Assembly (NCBI RefSeq): GCF_022682495.2
Contig: NC_071392.1
Coordinates: forward strand, 69,710,097-69,774,096
DNA from: Desmodus rotundus
Lineage: Eukaryota > Chordata > Mammalia > Chiroptera > Phyllostomidae
Length of the DNA stretch: 64,000 nucleotides
Reading direction: 5' to 3'
Position numbers and translations under genes: made by a program. Below, piece by piece: positions 12,161 through 24,970 of the stretch (position 1 is its first letter; each line of letters starts with the position of its first letter). Below the pieces are notes generated by a model. The model saw only the letters and a program-made list of their open reading frames with translations. It did no database searches and was not told the DNA's origin.

Positions 12161-13499
12161 TCTTACCATCTCTGCCTGGCAGGAGTACACACGGGCTGGG
12201 CGATGATGCTTGGTGCTGAGCCTGGGGTCGCGCTGTGGCAGGCTTTAAGTAAGACAATAAGTAGACTGGATAACTATGCCCTACAGCTAACCTGGGGCAA
12301 ATGTTCCTCAGCAGGGCTTCAGAATCGATTTCTCAGTGAGGTTGTGTGACATGGATCCTGAGGGGCAGGTCTAGTCCTATGGACGGTGGGGGGAAGGCGG
12401 CCATGAGAACAGAAAAAAAGAGGGAAGTGCAAGGATGCTTTGAAGAAAGAATTGGCAAGCCCTTGTGAGTGAATAGAAATTGCGGCCAGAGAAAAGAATG
12501 ACCTTGAGGTTTGGAAGCTACATGGCCCAGAGAATGATGATGCATGGTGGCTGAAACTCAGGAATGGGTCTTCAGTGCGCCATCCCATATGCGATTCTAG
12601 GACTAACTACCACATGTGGTTAATAATTGTAAAATCTGTGGGCACAGGGAGTTAGGATATGTGGCTCTCCTGCCTGGAAAACTTCTGGTCATTAACCAAG
12701 ACCCAAGCTTAATGCTGTCTTAAGTGTGGGACCTTCTCAAAGTTCTGGGGCTGAATGCTTTGCTCCTCATTCTGAGTTCTCTGTTAAAGGCTGAGAAACT
12801 GGGTCAATACCTTAAAAAGGCTTTGGACCCTGAACGGCACTTCAGGAACATTTACCCAGAACGCAGTGGTATAACTGTGGGGAAAGGAGTGTTAAAAATA
12901 AAATCAATACCTAAATTATATGTTTGTTTAACTTTGGACTGGACTACAGATAGCTGTTCTGTCACCAGCCTGCCAAGGGTGGACTAACAGCAAGTCCTCC
13001 AGCGAAACGCAGCTGCAGTTTGAGAACACTGCTCAAGTAACTGATGCATGCTGCGTTCTCAAATTATTAAAAACCTTTTTGGAAAAGGGTTTTTCAAAAT
13101 AATTTTTCATTCTTAGGAGCATTATGCTTATTACATGTATCTTCCTGAGTTTCCCCATTGTTAGACTGAGGGTGTTGAGTTAAGTTAAAGATTCTCAACC
13201 AAGGGGGCTAGGAATAGGTTTTAGGGTGTCCTTGAACCCCTTAAATTATATGCTAATTTTCATAAGAGATAGATTATAACTGTCAGATTCTCAAAGTGAT
13301 CCATAAAGCAAGCAAATGCTAAGATGCACTGAACCATATAATCTCTAATATTCCCTCTAGCTAAGAGATTCTACGATTCCTATAAATCCAATATATTGGA
13401 TTGTGTCATTCAGTATACTTATACTTGTTTACAGCATGTATTTTCTGTAAGAGGAAGGCAAAAAAATTTAATTGTGTTTATCACAGAAGAGGAACTTAT

Positions 13500-13675
13500 T
13501 TCTCCTATATACTTAAGTACATTATTACTAAATCCTACAACCATTCTATAAATTAGGGAATCCTGACCCTATATCCAGATTAGGAAAAAGAATCTTAGGT
13601 TAGAGAAGGTGTCATCCAGACACTGGCTGAGATGGGATTCAAATCTCACCTCTGATGTCATGCAAGCATCAACAA
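13500..13675 (-). repeat. MIR SINE relic
   Basis: CCTACAACCATTCTATAAAT, then GATTAGGAAAAAGAATCTTA and GATGGGATTCAAATCTCACC follow the minus-strand MIR order. Confidence 0.7.
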
Positions 13676-13739
13676 TTCAGTGACTTGAATTCTTTTTCAT
13701 TTCCAAATTTCTGAATTGGAGTAACACTCAGACACACAC

Positions 13740-13802
13740 AATGAATATATATTTATATATATATTCATATATATTCACATATATGTGTGCGTGTATGTAT
13801 AT
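13740..13802. repeat. (TA/TG)n low-complexity run
   Basis: Alternating AT with some TG, directly abutting the TA at which a mariner inserted. Confidence 0.85.
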
Positions 13803-14456
13803 TATGGTCTGTCTGGAAAAAGTCCAGCCACTGTTAAGAAATGAAAGAGCTTTGCATGACATCGCTGTAACCTGGCAGTCAAGGAGAGTGGCCTGTAAAG
13901 CGCACGCATGAGCAATAATGACTTCAGCGTAGTAGTCAGTGGGGGTGGTAGACGCCAGTGAGTGAGCATGTGTACTGTGTGACTGTCACATTCAAAATGA
14001 GCAACTAGAACAATGAATCTGCATCAAATTTTGTGTTAAGCCTGACATTCCCCTGCATGGAAACTAAGTGATTCAGAAGGCTGCAGCTGTGGGCAACTGG
14101 TGATTGGCAGCTTCATCACAAGAATGAGCCCATACATGCAGAGTTTTCTTGTGAAACATCGAATCACCCAGGTGACTCAGCCCCCCTACAGCCCAGATTT
14201 GTCACCCTGCAACTTCTGGCTTTTCCCAAAACTAAAATCACTTCTGACAGGGAAGAGATTGCAGACCACTGATGAGATTCAGGCAAATACGACAAGGCAG
14301 CTGATGGCGATTAGAACTGTGTGAGGTCCCAAGGTCCCTACTTTGATGGGGACTAAGGCATCATTGTCCTGTGCACAATGTTAATTGTATCTTGTATCTT
14401 CTTCAATAAATGTCTATTTTTCATATTACTTGGCCGGTTACCTTCTGGACAGACTA
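13803..14456 (+). mobile_element. Mariner DNA transposon, internally deleted
   Basis: Terminal inverted repeats: TGGTCTGTCTGGAAAAAGTC on the left (13805) and, on the right, the reverse of GTCTGTCCAGAAGGTAACC ending near 14455. TA dinucleotides flank both ends. At about 650 bp it is roughly half the usual mariner length. The left half reads as degraded N-terminal sequence, and the middle of the transposase is missing. The right half keeps a recognisable C-terminal part. It cannot move by itself. Confidence 0.85.
14100..14324 (+). pseudogene. Mariner transposase, C-terminal relic
   Basis: An open stretch of 74 codons contains HRITQVTQPPYSPDLSPCNF followed by WLFPKLKSLL. This corresponds to the mariner PPYSPDLAPCD block that carries the last catalytic Asp in D,D34D enzymes. 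Here that Asp is Asn (PCNF), so the active site would be lost. A downstream RQLMAI block matches the family. The reading stops early at 14324. Confidence 0.85.
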
Positions 14457-15300
14457 TTATATATATATTTATATTTCAGAATAGATATATATTTCAGAAT
14501 ACATATCTATTCTGAAATAGCTGAGAGTTTGAGGAGTTATAAAGTCATCAAATCCTTAGCCGCAAGTATGAAATAATGGAAAAGAATTATAGAAACCTCA
14601 AAACTTAGTTCTGTTTACATGTAATTATGTCAAAACCAACTTTTACATTTGATGCTATCTTGAGAAAAAAAAACTCTGAGAGTGCCCTGTACGCTACTAA
14701 AACTTAAAAACAGTCTAAAGCATTTTATTCTTTCTGGATGAAGTTTACTGAGAGGATTAAAACTTTGCACTTGAACATAATGGCCACTCTAATACTTTAA
14801 ATAAACAGAATTTTTATCAAGTACACCATGTATGCCATCCTGGGGTATCACCCGTTTGACTACAGCCAAGCAGTTTAATGCATTCTATAGTCAGAACTCT
14901 ATTAGGTAACAAGATAGCTCCATTACATCCTGAACAGTGTGACTATTTGTGAATTCCTCCTTCAAATGTTCACTTCCACTCTTTTTGTAACATTTCTACA
15001 GCATTATAGATGTCTCTAAATTCTTCTAGCTTACAAGTTGCTGATTGTTATAATACATTTCAAACAGTGAAATTTAATACAAATATGCCAAAAGTAGCAA
15101 GGTTTCATGATGAATTGCAATGCATTGCTCTTGGCTATGATCTGTCTTCATTTTGGAACATTTTTACTTTTCTATGAAAACACTTTCTGGCCCCTCAAAT
15201 CAATTCCTTTTACTTATACCTCTACATTTAGGAAGAGATTATCTCTGAAGAAAACATAGGGAGGTGGGAAGATGTTAAGAAGACACCTGTTTCACTTCAT

Positions 15301-17218
15301 TTTTTAAAAAATATACTTGATTGATTATGCTATTACAGCTGTCCCATTTTTTTCTACCCTCCATTCCCCCCTGAACTATATCCCCCTCCCACCAGCAACC
15401 CTCCCCACCACCCCTTAGTTCTTGTTCATGGGTCATACATATAAATTCTTTCGCTTCTCTATTTCCTACACTATTCTTAACCTTCACATGTCTATTTTGT
15501 ACCTGCCATTTATGCTTCTTATTCCCTGTACCTTTTCCCTCACTCTCCTCCCTCCCCCTCCCCACTGATAACTCTCCATGTAATCTCCATTTCTATGATT
15601 CTGTTACTGTTCTACTTGTTTGCTTAGTTTGTTTTTGGTTTTGTTTTTAGGTTCAATTGTTGATAGTTGTGAGTTTGTTGTCATTTTACTGTTCATAGCT
15701 TTGATCTTTTTCTTAGACAAGTCCCTTTAGCATTTCATATAATAAGGGCTTGGTGATGATCAACTCCTTTAACTTGACCTTACCTGGAGAGCACTTTATC
15801 TGCCCTTCCATTCTAAATGATAGCTTTGCTGGACAGGGTGATCTTGGATGTAGGTCCTTGCCTTCCATGACTTGGAATATGTCTTTTCAGCCCCTTTCTT
15901 TTGAAAAATCAGCTGACAGTCTAATGGGAACTCCTTTATAGGTAACTCTCTCCTTTCCTCTTGCTACTTTTAAGATTCTCTCCTTATCTTTAATCTTGCA
16001 TAAAGTAATTATGATATGCCTCAGTGTGTGCTTCCTTGGGTCCAGCTTCTTTGGGACTGTCTGAGCTTCCTGGACTTCCTGGAAGTCTATTTCCTTTGCC
16101 AGATTGGAGAAGTTCTGCACTGTGTTTTCAAATAAGTTTTCAATTTCTTGCTCTTCCTCTTCTCCTTCTGGCACCCCTATGAATTGGATGTTGGAACTTA
16201 TAAAGTTGTCCTGCAGGTTCCTAAGCCTCTCTTCATTTTTTTTTTTTGTATTCTTGTTTCTTCATCCTGTTCTGGTTCAATGTTCATTTCTTCTGCTCCA
16301 AATTGTTGAGTCCTGGTTTCCTTCCCATCACTGTTAGTTCCCTGCACATTTTCCTTTATTTCACTTTTCATAGTCTTCACTTTTTCCTCTATTTTGTTAC
16401 CATACTCAACCATTTCTGTGAGCATCGTGATTACCAGTTTTGAACTCTGCATCTGATAGGTTGGCTATCTCTTCGTCACTTAGTTCTGTTTTTCGAGCTT
16501 TGATCTGCTCTTTCATTTGGACCATATATATATTTTTTTGGTCTCAGCATACCTGTTACATGGTAAGGGGCGGAGCTTTAGGTATTTTCCAGGGCAGGGT
16601 ACCCATGTCTTTGCATTCTGGTGCTGTATGTGGGGGAGGGGTCTGAGAGGGAACAATACCTCTTGCTCAGCTCTCTGCTGGCTTTCAGTCACTTCCTCTG
16701 CTACCCACAAGCAAATTGGGCTCTTCTGGTGCTAATTCCCAGGTGGGTGTGTTTGTTTACATTCTAGGACCTGGTGTGTTTCTCCAATGAACTTTCTAGT
16801 GAGGCTCGGATTTTCTCCCACCACTGAGACCCCCACAGGTTTTTACAGCCCTAGGTTTTGAGGCTTTGTTTCCCCCTGCTGGAACTGCGCGATCTGTCTC
16901 ACTTCCTAGCTGTTCCTCCAGGTTTATCCACATGCAAAAGTGGGACTGCCTGCTCTGCCAGTTGCCATCTCTCCCGCCCAGTCCTCCAGGTGCTGCCTTG
17001 CCATGAGTCCTCTCCACCTCAGCCGCCCATCTCTGTCCCTCCTACCATTCTAAATGAATGTTTCTTCTTTAACTCCTTGGTTGTCAGACTTCCATACAGT
17101 TTGATTTTCTGGCAGTTCTGGATATTTTTTGTTTTTAAATTTGTTGTTGTCCTTCTTTTGTTTGTGCGAGGAGGTAGAGTGTATCTACCTACAACTCCAT
17201 TTTGTCTGGAAGTCATGA
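15301..17218 (-). mobile_element. HAL1-like element (ORF1-only L1 derivative), copy 1
   Basis: Minus-strand element of about 1.9 kb: 5' end near 17216 (TCCAGACAAAATGGAGTTGT), GC-richer 5' UTR, degraded ORF1, C-rich 3' UTR complement and a 3' end TATACTTGATTGATTATGC next to a T-rich tail. ORF1 runs straight into the 3' UTR with no ORF2. Flanks repeat imperfectly: CTGTTTCACTTCAT at 15287-15300 and CTGTTTCACCTTAA at 17219-17232 (12 of 14), a target-site duplication. Confidence 0.88.
15887..16500 (-). pseudogene. ORF1 relic of HAL1-like copy 1
   Basis: Minus-strand pieces: coiled coil at 16198-16452 (LVITMLTEMVEYGNKIEEKV) and RRM part 15887-16174 (MPEGEEEEQEIENLFENTVQ). At the site where five sister copies have TGA this one has CAA (16184-16186), so a Gln codon bridges the two halves. 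They are instead separated by a frameshift. ORF1 proteins bind L1 RNA; this copy is broken. Confidence 0.8.
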
Positions 17219-18947
17219 CTGTTTCACCTTAATTTTGCCTCAGAGATGATGCATTCTTCCAGCACATTCTCCTTAGCTTCCTCCCTTAGTTCCATGTCCC
17301 GTCAGAGTCCCTAGTGGTGGACACACTATGATGCTCTTGGTGACAGTTGTGAGGGGGCATGTGGAGAAGACCCATAAGATCACTTCAATTCCCCTTTCTC
17401 CATATACCATATGGAGAAATTTATAATCTAATTGACCTTCACTTTTAATATACTGGTTATATATATCTGTACTTGTAGCTAAACAAGAAACAGAATTCGA
17501 GACAGTGTAGGCTGAAGGACATGAAAATAATTCCATCACAACACTGCCTTGCCTTCTTTCTTGCACCTAGGTCATGATGACCAGCTAGGATGCATCGAAA
17601 AATAATTCCTGCATATGCACTCAGATCCCTTGCTTGGTTCTTCAGCATCCCCATATGGTGTGGTCCTGAATTTGATTCAACAAACATGCGAAGTACTGTA
17701 CTAACAACTGAGGGGGTACAATGATGAACAAGATAATACACCTGCCTTCACAGAATCTATGTATATCTCTCTCTAACCAAATTTTAAGTTAGACGATTGC
17801 TACATATCATTCATTTTTGGTCAGGATGAGAAAATTCTGTAATAAATCTCTGATAGAAAGTGAACTGAATGCACTCTGCATTCAAGAACAAGGTTATTAG
17901 TTTGCAAGACATAGAATAAAAAATACATGGCTAGGATGGCTTTAAATTGCTCATGGATAACAAATGGAGTACTTCAGAATACAATTATTCTTTTAGTGAG
18001 TGTTTGAGTTCAGGAACTCTAGATCAGAGAAAGCTAGTAGCAGTCTGATATTGAAGTCTCGCACCTTTTCCGTCCCCCTATCTGAAGAAAAAGAACTCAC
18101 TCTTCTATTGCTTCTGCCTCCTAAAGAACATAAATCAGACGAGAAAGCCCTGAAGTTCAGGAGGTAAGAACTTGGAAGATTTAAGAAGGGGTCATAGGGA
18201 TAACTGCAGGTTCTGGAAAGAAAGAAAAAGGAAGGAGGGGAGGAAATGGGTAAATGGGAAAGGAGTTAAAGGAAGGACAAGTTAAGAAGCAGTAGGGAGA
18301 CTCGAAACATGGCAGCGTTTACTGTGACACTCTCTGGAGACCCCAGCAGTAAGGCTTTGCCTCGAAAGGTTTAAAAGAACAAGGAAGTTGGGCTAAGGAT
18401 ACAACATCTGATTTCTTTTCCCTGGTACCCCCAAATTCATCCAGTGGCAAGCACTGTCAGCATTCTCTCTGTGGACTGCTGGTTGGCAAAACTTACCTAC
18501 CCTCAGACCTGCTGAGAAATGCTGAAATGGATCCCTTCATCTTCCTCAACCTACAGAAACATAAGGCAACACCACCTCACACACACACTGCCATGGGCAC
18601 AGAACCAACCAGAGAAGGTCCCATCTGAGCCTCCATGTGGGGCTCCTTCCCCCACTCGTACACCCCTTTAGGACTGCCTAGCTGGCTCAGGGAATTTCTA
18701 TTGGCTTTTCTAGCCTGTCCTAGTTTGAACCTTAATTCTTGTCTGGTGTCAGTGTTCTCCCTCTTTGTATGATCCAGACTGATGACTCTGTTGGAGGATC
18801 TAAATTTTATTGAAATTTTCAGACCTATCCTGCTGCTGCAGGGAGCAACCTGGCATAAGTACTACAGAACCAGAGCCTAGCACAACTAGGCCCCTGGGAT
18901 TCCTAATCCTGGCCAGATCTCAGTAGTCAAGCTGCAAGAGGGAAAGA

Positions 18948-19070
18948 GTGTTAGGAGATCAAATACTTTTTTTCCCATTACACAAAGCAACCCCTCCCCT
19001 TCCAAACCTGTCTGTCACTTTCTATAGAGCATGTGACTAGATTAGATGATTGGGGGGGGGGGAACTCTCT
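18948..19070. repeat. Homopolymer run region
   Basis: Holds a G10 run at about 19051 in otherwise unique sequence; a C11 run of the same kind lies at about 11366. Such runs are prone to length error. Confidence 0.7.
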
Positions 19071-19169
19071 TGACTTAGTCCCCTAGAAGGAACTTGCTGG
19101 CTACTGAGACTGCCTCAGAACCTAGGGGAGAGGTGGTGTCTAAAACTAAACCCCACTTCCCGAACTCTT

Positions 19170-19210
19170 TAGAGTTACACTTACACTTACACTGACTTAC
19201 ACTTACTTAA
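19170..19210 (+). repeat. (TTACAC)n tandem repeat
   Basis: Four to five imperfect TTACAC units. Confidence 0.85.
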
Positions 19211-19329
19211 CCAATATGATTCCCCAAGACCTGGCACTGTCAGCTAAAGCAAGAGGATGATGTCTCGTTGACTCTTGGTTTTTCTAACTGCATCCTAAAG
19301 GCTATTATGGTTCTATGAGTGCTGGGATA

Positions 19330-19459
19330 TACAGGGGTTGGTCAAAACAGCTTTACAGTTGTAATACAAATCAATAACACAAGAATTAATAAATAATAAT
19401 ATAAGAATAAACTCTGTTTCTTGTACTCACAACGATAAGCCTACTTTGCCCACCACTGT
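19330..19459. mobile_element. Mariner-type MITE
   Basis: Begins TACAGGGGTTGGTCAAAACA and ends near AGCCTACTTTGCCCACC, imperfect inverted repeats at a TA. It shares ATAAGAATAAACTCTGTTTC and TACTCACAAC with the copy at 5681. No coding sequence. Confidence 0.75.
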
Positions 19460-19498
19460 TCATTGCTGTAATCAATGAATGAAGTATCTTCAGTATAG

Positions 19499-19685
19499 AC
19501 TGTGGTCCTCAACTGTAGCATGACCCAGAATCACCATGGGAGCTTGGTAAACACAGATTACTCGGCATTACTCCCAGAGTTTCAGATTCAGCAGGCCCTA
19601 TCTGTGGGACCTAAGAATTCACAAGTTCCCAGGAAATGCTGAAAATGCTGGTCTGGGCAATGCACTGTGAGAACTGGTAGTGTTT
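19499..19685 (+). mobile_element. MER5A-like hAT MITE
   Basis: GTGGTCCTCAACTGTAGCAT, then GAATCACCATGGGAGCTTGG, AGAGTTTCAGATTCAGCAGG and the terminal TGTGAGAACTGGTAG follow the MER5A order, with inverted ends. Confidence 0.8.
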
Positions 19686-21102
19686 ATGCAAAACAAAGTT
19701 TAAAACAAAGGTGGCCTGTTTAAACCTTAGAGCATTTCCTCTTTTAACTGAAATGAAGCTACATCTTTATATAAGGTTTATTTTAGAAAAAATGACTTTT
19801 TTTTTTCTGTAGAATCTGAACATGGTTTATCTTCTGTAACATTTTCCAGATAGGATAGCATACATATTTGGACAATCCTTGTATGAATAAAAATAACTGA
19901 TCTAGGATGCTATGGCCTCCCTGTAGCTGTTTAAAATTTGTGAGAAAAGTAATGTCACAGGTGTTTGAAAACAATAGGTCTGTGGCCTCCTAATGCCAAG
20001 GCTCCCTTGGGGGCCAGCTCATTTAAAGACCCTGTCATTTAAAGCAACAGTTCCAGCTAATACCTCCTTGGAATTAACCATGCTAATAATAGAGTACTTT
20101 GGAATAATTGTCCTGTGGTCACAATTTCACATTAACTACTTTACCTGGATTATCTTTCACATCAGTAAATTCATTTTTAAGCAAATGGTCAGCTGTGGAA
20201 CAAAGGAGGATTGGCCACTGGTGTATAGGTTAATGGCAGCCAGATTGGATCCAAACTGAGCAATCTCCATAAACCAACAGTAAGTGGGGGTCCATGAGTG
20301 ATGGGCCATGAAAATTCAGATACACACGGGAGGTAAATGCCAGTGATGTTTTGTGAGTCTTTCTTTAGGAGGCATATTCTCCTAAAATCTTAAAAGAAGG
20401 TATGATGGTGATGGAATTACAGAGAAGAGGTTATGAGGACACACACACACAATTTAATGTTTGGTTTAGCATCTGTCACAGGATTTTATAGTCATGGGAT
20501 TTGTAGGTGTAGATAAACACAGACACCTTGGCTTGAGTGTTGTTAAAGTTGTCCTTTTAACTATTGAGACACTGACTCTCCTTAAGTTTGTGAAGTGGGA
20601 CGACCTAAGATCTCACAGGAAAAAAAATATTTTCACAGTGTTTCTGATTACAAGAACCATGAAGGGTTGAAAGAGAAGAAAGTTTGCCATTATGTGTATT
20701 TACTTTGCTTTGGTTAGCTCTGGCCAGAATTATGTTGTAAGAGTCTAATGACAGCATAAAAATTTTCCAGGCAATTCTGCTAACTAATCACATACCAGGA
20801 GCTTTTCTGAAGATCGGCCGCTAGCCATGGTCTCTCTCACATAGGGATACCCATTCAGCAACTGAAACTGAGAGTCTCCTCCGTGAGTTTACTCTATCAC
20901 ACTCACTTCCCTTCAGTGTAATCCAGACTCAGAAATTAAAAACCATCAGAATAATCTCAATTCCGATAACTGCTATGCCAACTCTAAATTATCACATCAT
21001 TAAGGTCTATTCTACAGCACCTTGAATTTCACGCCTGGCTGGTCCTTTGTGCATCTAATGCCCCACATCCTTCTGCTATACCTTAAATTCCTATAATCAT
21101 GG

Positions 21103-21338
21103 TTTTTCTTTTATTTTTTTAAAGAAAGAATTCATTTACTTACTTTTAGAGAGAGGGGAAGGGAGAAAGAGAGGGAGAGAAACATCAATGTGTGGTTGCC
21201 TCTCATGCACGACCCATCCCCCCTCCCCCACTGGGGACCTGGCTGGCAACCTAGGCAAGTGCCCTGACTGGGAATCAAACCAGCAACCCTTTGGTTTGCA
21301 GGCCGGCACTCAATCCACTGAGCCACACCAGCCAGGGC
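21103..21338 (-). mobile_element. VES SINE
   Basis: Minus-strand copy with its head GCCCTGGCTGGTGTGGCTCA complement at 21338 and a T-rich tail at 21103-21120. The tRNA-derived head keeps the B-box-like TTTGATTCCCAGTCAGGGC region. This SINE type marks bats. Confidence 0.92.
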
Positions 21339-21340
21339 TT

Positions 21341-21612
21341 ACTTTTTTTTTTAATTTTAATTTTATTTTTCAATTAAGTTTACGGTCACTATTATTTGTA
21401 TTCATTTCAGCATAGTGGTTAGACAATCACATACTTTACAAAGTGTTGCCCCCCGATATATCATGTACCCATCTGATACCATACGTACTTACCACAATAC
21501 TATTGATCATATTCCCTGTGCTGTACTTGACATCCCTGTGACCATTCTGTAACTACCAATCTGTACTTCTCAATCCCTTGGCCTTTTTCACCCCACCCAC
21601 CAAACCCCCTCC
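21341..21612 (-). mobile_element. L1 3' end fragment
   Basis: Starts with a T-rich tail (complement of poly-A) and continues GCATAGTGGTTAGACAATCA, ATATCATGTACCCATCTGAT and TGTAACTACCAATCTGTACT, the complement of an L1 3' UTR common in laurasiatherian mammals. It directly abuts the VES SINE. Confidence 0.75.
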
Positions 21613-23479
21613 AGTCTGCTCTTGAACAGTGAGGTCAGGCAAGGCAGGATCCAGTAAACTGGTGGGCGAAGATGGCCCTTGTGGAGTGGGTAATGGAGAA
21701 GGTGACCCCAGAGGCTTGCCAGCAGGGAGGCAAGCTAAAGGAGGAGGAAAGAGGTTTCCTGGACATAGCAACCACAACATGAAAGATATCATTTGAAAAG
21801 ATTTAGAGCCTTGAGTGCTAAGAAATTTAGTCAAAAGATCTTCAAGTCAGTTTGTATGGGTTTCCTTTGACACATAATATCTATTAGGGCAGCCTACTCA
21901 TGCGTTAGTAGTAATGATATATTTGATGCTAAGGTTTGGAGAAATCCTCCTAAACTGACTAGTAGAAAGACCAAGTGTAGAGGTAGTATTGGGCTTAGTA
22001 GCATCTTAAATATTTCAACAGTTTTTACATCCTGGGTCTGCCAGTCGCTGAATATGTGTATGCCTCAGGGATATTTTACAGGGATAATTTTTTTTAATTA
22101 AAAAAATCTGGCATTACAAATGCTTTGATTAGACCTTTTAATTTAGTGTTTGAATCTATATGGCCACTTATCTATATGGCCCACAGTAATGAACCCTTCC
22201 TAATTTCCAAAACTGTCCAGGCTTTGAGCACTTACAAACCCTGTTGAGAAGTAAAGAGGTAGAAATCTGCTAGTCTGCATTACTCTGGTTTGGTCCAGTT
22301 GGAAAGTACTTCCTAATACATCTGAACTACTTGGATTAACAAGGTGCTAGGGCCACACTGCTACATGTCACTTGGTTTACGTGTTGACACATGTAAATGA
22401 GAGAGCTGAATGAGTAAATGAAATCAACTGATGGCTTCAAACTCTGGGGTTGGAGAATGATAAATTCTACAAAATTGCTCATAAAAGGAAGAAAGCTTGC
22501 TACTTTGAAACTATGTTTATCTGTCTCATTCTGTATTACACAGTCCACATGACAGCAACCCCCCCCACAATATACATGACACACTGTCAAGGGAGCTGAG
22601 TAAACTCTTGAGACCTTTCAGGCAACAGTTGTTGAACACCTGTGATGAGATTTCCATGCACCTTCAAAGGAAGGAGATAAGATTCTGGCAAGAGCTGCTC
22701 AGAGTGTTACAAATCATGGCCACGGGAACGATTCTCAGAGAGGACGAGCACAGCGAAGGATTCGATACACAAAATGTTCGGTTTGCTCAGGAGGTGCTTC
22801 TGTTCTAAGAGTTTTTACAGAAGGCAAACGTTCACTGAAGAGAAGTTTTGGAAGAATATAAAATAATTTTTCCAGATCCCATGGGATCTGGGATGTATTC
22901 AGGTAAGTACTCCTGATGTATTCCTCTGTGCAGCTGCCCGTATTTTATGAATCATCTTTCTTTCGAATCTGTGCATCAAATATGATTCGTGGAGCTGTCA
23001 GAGCATCACTGCAGAGCATGGGAAGCATTTTTTTCAAGCACAAATGATTGTCTGACAATTCTGTGTAGAAAACAAACTAAAATAGAACATGCTAAGTTTT
23101 ATAAGAAAGTTAAAACAATATTATTTCAACTGAAATATATTAAATGAACTTGGAAAATCATCAAAGAAGCAAAAGGTCAAATATTAGTTGGGAATAATTA
23201 CAACAAGGAGAAATGGAAAATTTATAGAGGTAGATATTTCCTTCTTTACACTGAGGTCTCTTACTTTGTCTGGAGACACGTTTCTACCACAGAGGAATTC
23301 AGCATATTTTTATCCACGTAGCCCTTCTTTCTAACGTCACTTCCCAAACAACCCATCCTTTCCCCACTGTTTCTTGGTCTCACTTTGCTATAGGTGAAGC
23401 ACATCGGGCTCCCATATACACAGCAGGTCCTTGAATGTCATTTCGCTCCATGTTGTTTTATTATGTTGATGAAATTAGC

Positions 23480-24040
23480 CCTTGTTCATATCCATTAGCC
23501 TATGGTAAAACTGGTTTCATTGTATGCTGTTTGGCTTAACGTTGCAGGACCTACTGAGAATATTAAATGAATACTTAGTTTCCATGAGTCTGTCTCTACT
23601 TTGCTATTCTGTGTATCTGCCTTATCGTGGGCCTTGGTGACAGTCTTGTAATTTGTCTTAGTATCTGGCAAGGCAAGTCTCCGCACTGTTCTTTTCTTAA
23701 AGTTGACTTAGTTATTCAGTACCCTTTATTCTTCTATTTAAATTTTAAAGTAAATTTACCAAGTTCTTAAAAAAACAGGGAATTCTAATGGACACTGCAG
23801 TGAATTTATAGATTAATTTGGGAGGAGAGTTTATGTTACACTATCGAGTCATCCCTCTTAAAGTCATGCACTGACTCTACATCTGCTTCGGTTACTTTCT
23901 ATAACCCTTATCCGAGTTTCAAAACTGTCTCTGCACAGGTCTAGGAAGTTGTTGGTAAAGTTAACTCCTGGATACCTTAAAGTCTGGTTGTTTCTATGAA
24001 AGGTACCTTATTTCTGTTTCTATTTTCTAGCTACCTGATT
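23480..24040 (-). mobile_element. Old L1 (L1M-type) ORF2 fragment
   Basis: AGTATCTGGCAAGGCAAGTC, GGAATTCTAATGGACACTGC and GAATTTATAGATTAATTTGG are minus-strand L1 3' ORF2 signatures. Highly diverged and truncated. Confidence 0.75.
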
Positions 24041-24150
24041 GGTGAGTGGAGCAGCAGCTCTCAGTGTGGTCCACAGAGGATCTGCGAGGTCCCAACCATT
24101 TTCACAGTGATACTGAGATGGTTTGCCTTTTTAATTCTGTTCTTCAGCTG
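24040..24150 (+). mobile_element. Possible hAT-type DNA transposon fragment
   Basis: CAGCTCTCAGTGTGGTCCAC, GGATCTGCGAGGTCCCAACC and ATTTTCACAGTGATACTGAG resemble the start of an old hAT element. Short and uncertain; the family name is not assigned. Confidence 0.4.
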
Positions 24151-24420
24151 CATTCATTCTGTATCCTATATTTTCTGTAATTGTATTATTTTCATATCCA
24201 GTATTTCCACTTGGATTTTTTATGGCTTGTTATTCTTATACTACATTGGGAGCATCTTCCTCTATTCCCTTGAGAATATTTATTATGCTCAATTTAAATT
24301 CTTGTTCTGTAAGTTCTAGATGGTACACACCATTTAGTTTATCGTCTTTTATAGGGACTGCACTCCTAGCAGTCTAGTTATTTTGGCTTGAGAGCTCACA
24401 ATTGCTTGGAGGTACTGAGG
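24150..24420 (-). mobile_element. Possible old L1/HAL1 ORF1 fragment
   Basis: GTATTTCCACTTGGATTTTT and TTCTTGTTCTGTAAGTTCTA resemble the complement of old HAL1/L1 ORF1 coiled-coil sequence. Weak. Confidence 0.35.
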
Positions 24421-24970
24421 ACGGGATGATGTGCAGGCCCTTGCCCGTGTTCCTTGCCAGACTTTGATAGGAGAGAAAGTTAAATCTGGAGGAGAGAGGC
24501 CCAGGCAATGCAGATCCAAAACAATGATTTCCTTTTCCTGTTAACCCATTAGGCAAACCCCGCCGACGGAGTTGCCATTAATCTGTTAGATACAAAGCAG
24601 CAGCATTTGGCCAACGGTCTCCCTAGGTTGCATTTCACTAGGCCAAGGGGTTTGAATGGGAGCAAAGGGGTGATTGCTTGAGGGTGTCTGAGCCTGTGCT
24701 CGTTTCCAATGTCTCACTGCAGCACAGCTGCAACCCTGTCTTGATACTACTACCGAAACCAGCCACTGGGCAGAGGTAAGGAATTGATTATTCAAAGGCA
24801 AAAAGCAAAGGAAAGGCAATAGGATTGAAAGATTTTCCCCCTTCCACTCTCGCTGTGACCAGCCCTGCTTCAGGCTGGTGTAACTCCCACCAGAAAGGTC
24901 AGGTCAGTGAGATTGGAAGCCAGACTCTTTTGGGCAGAGAACTAATATGAATGAAACGTAGTTGAGTGTA

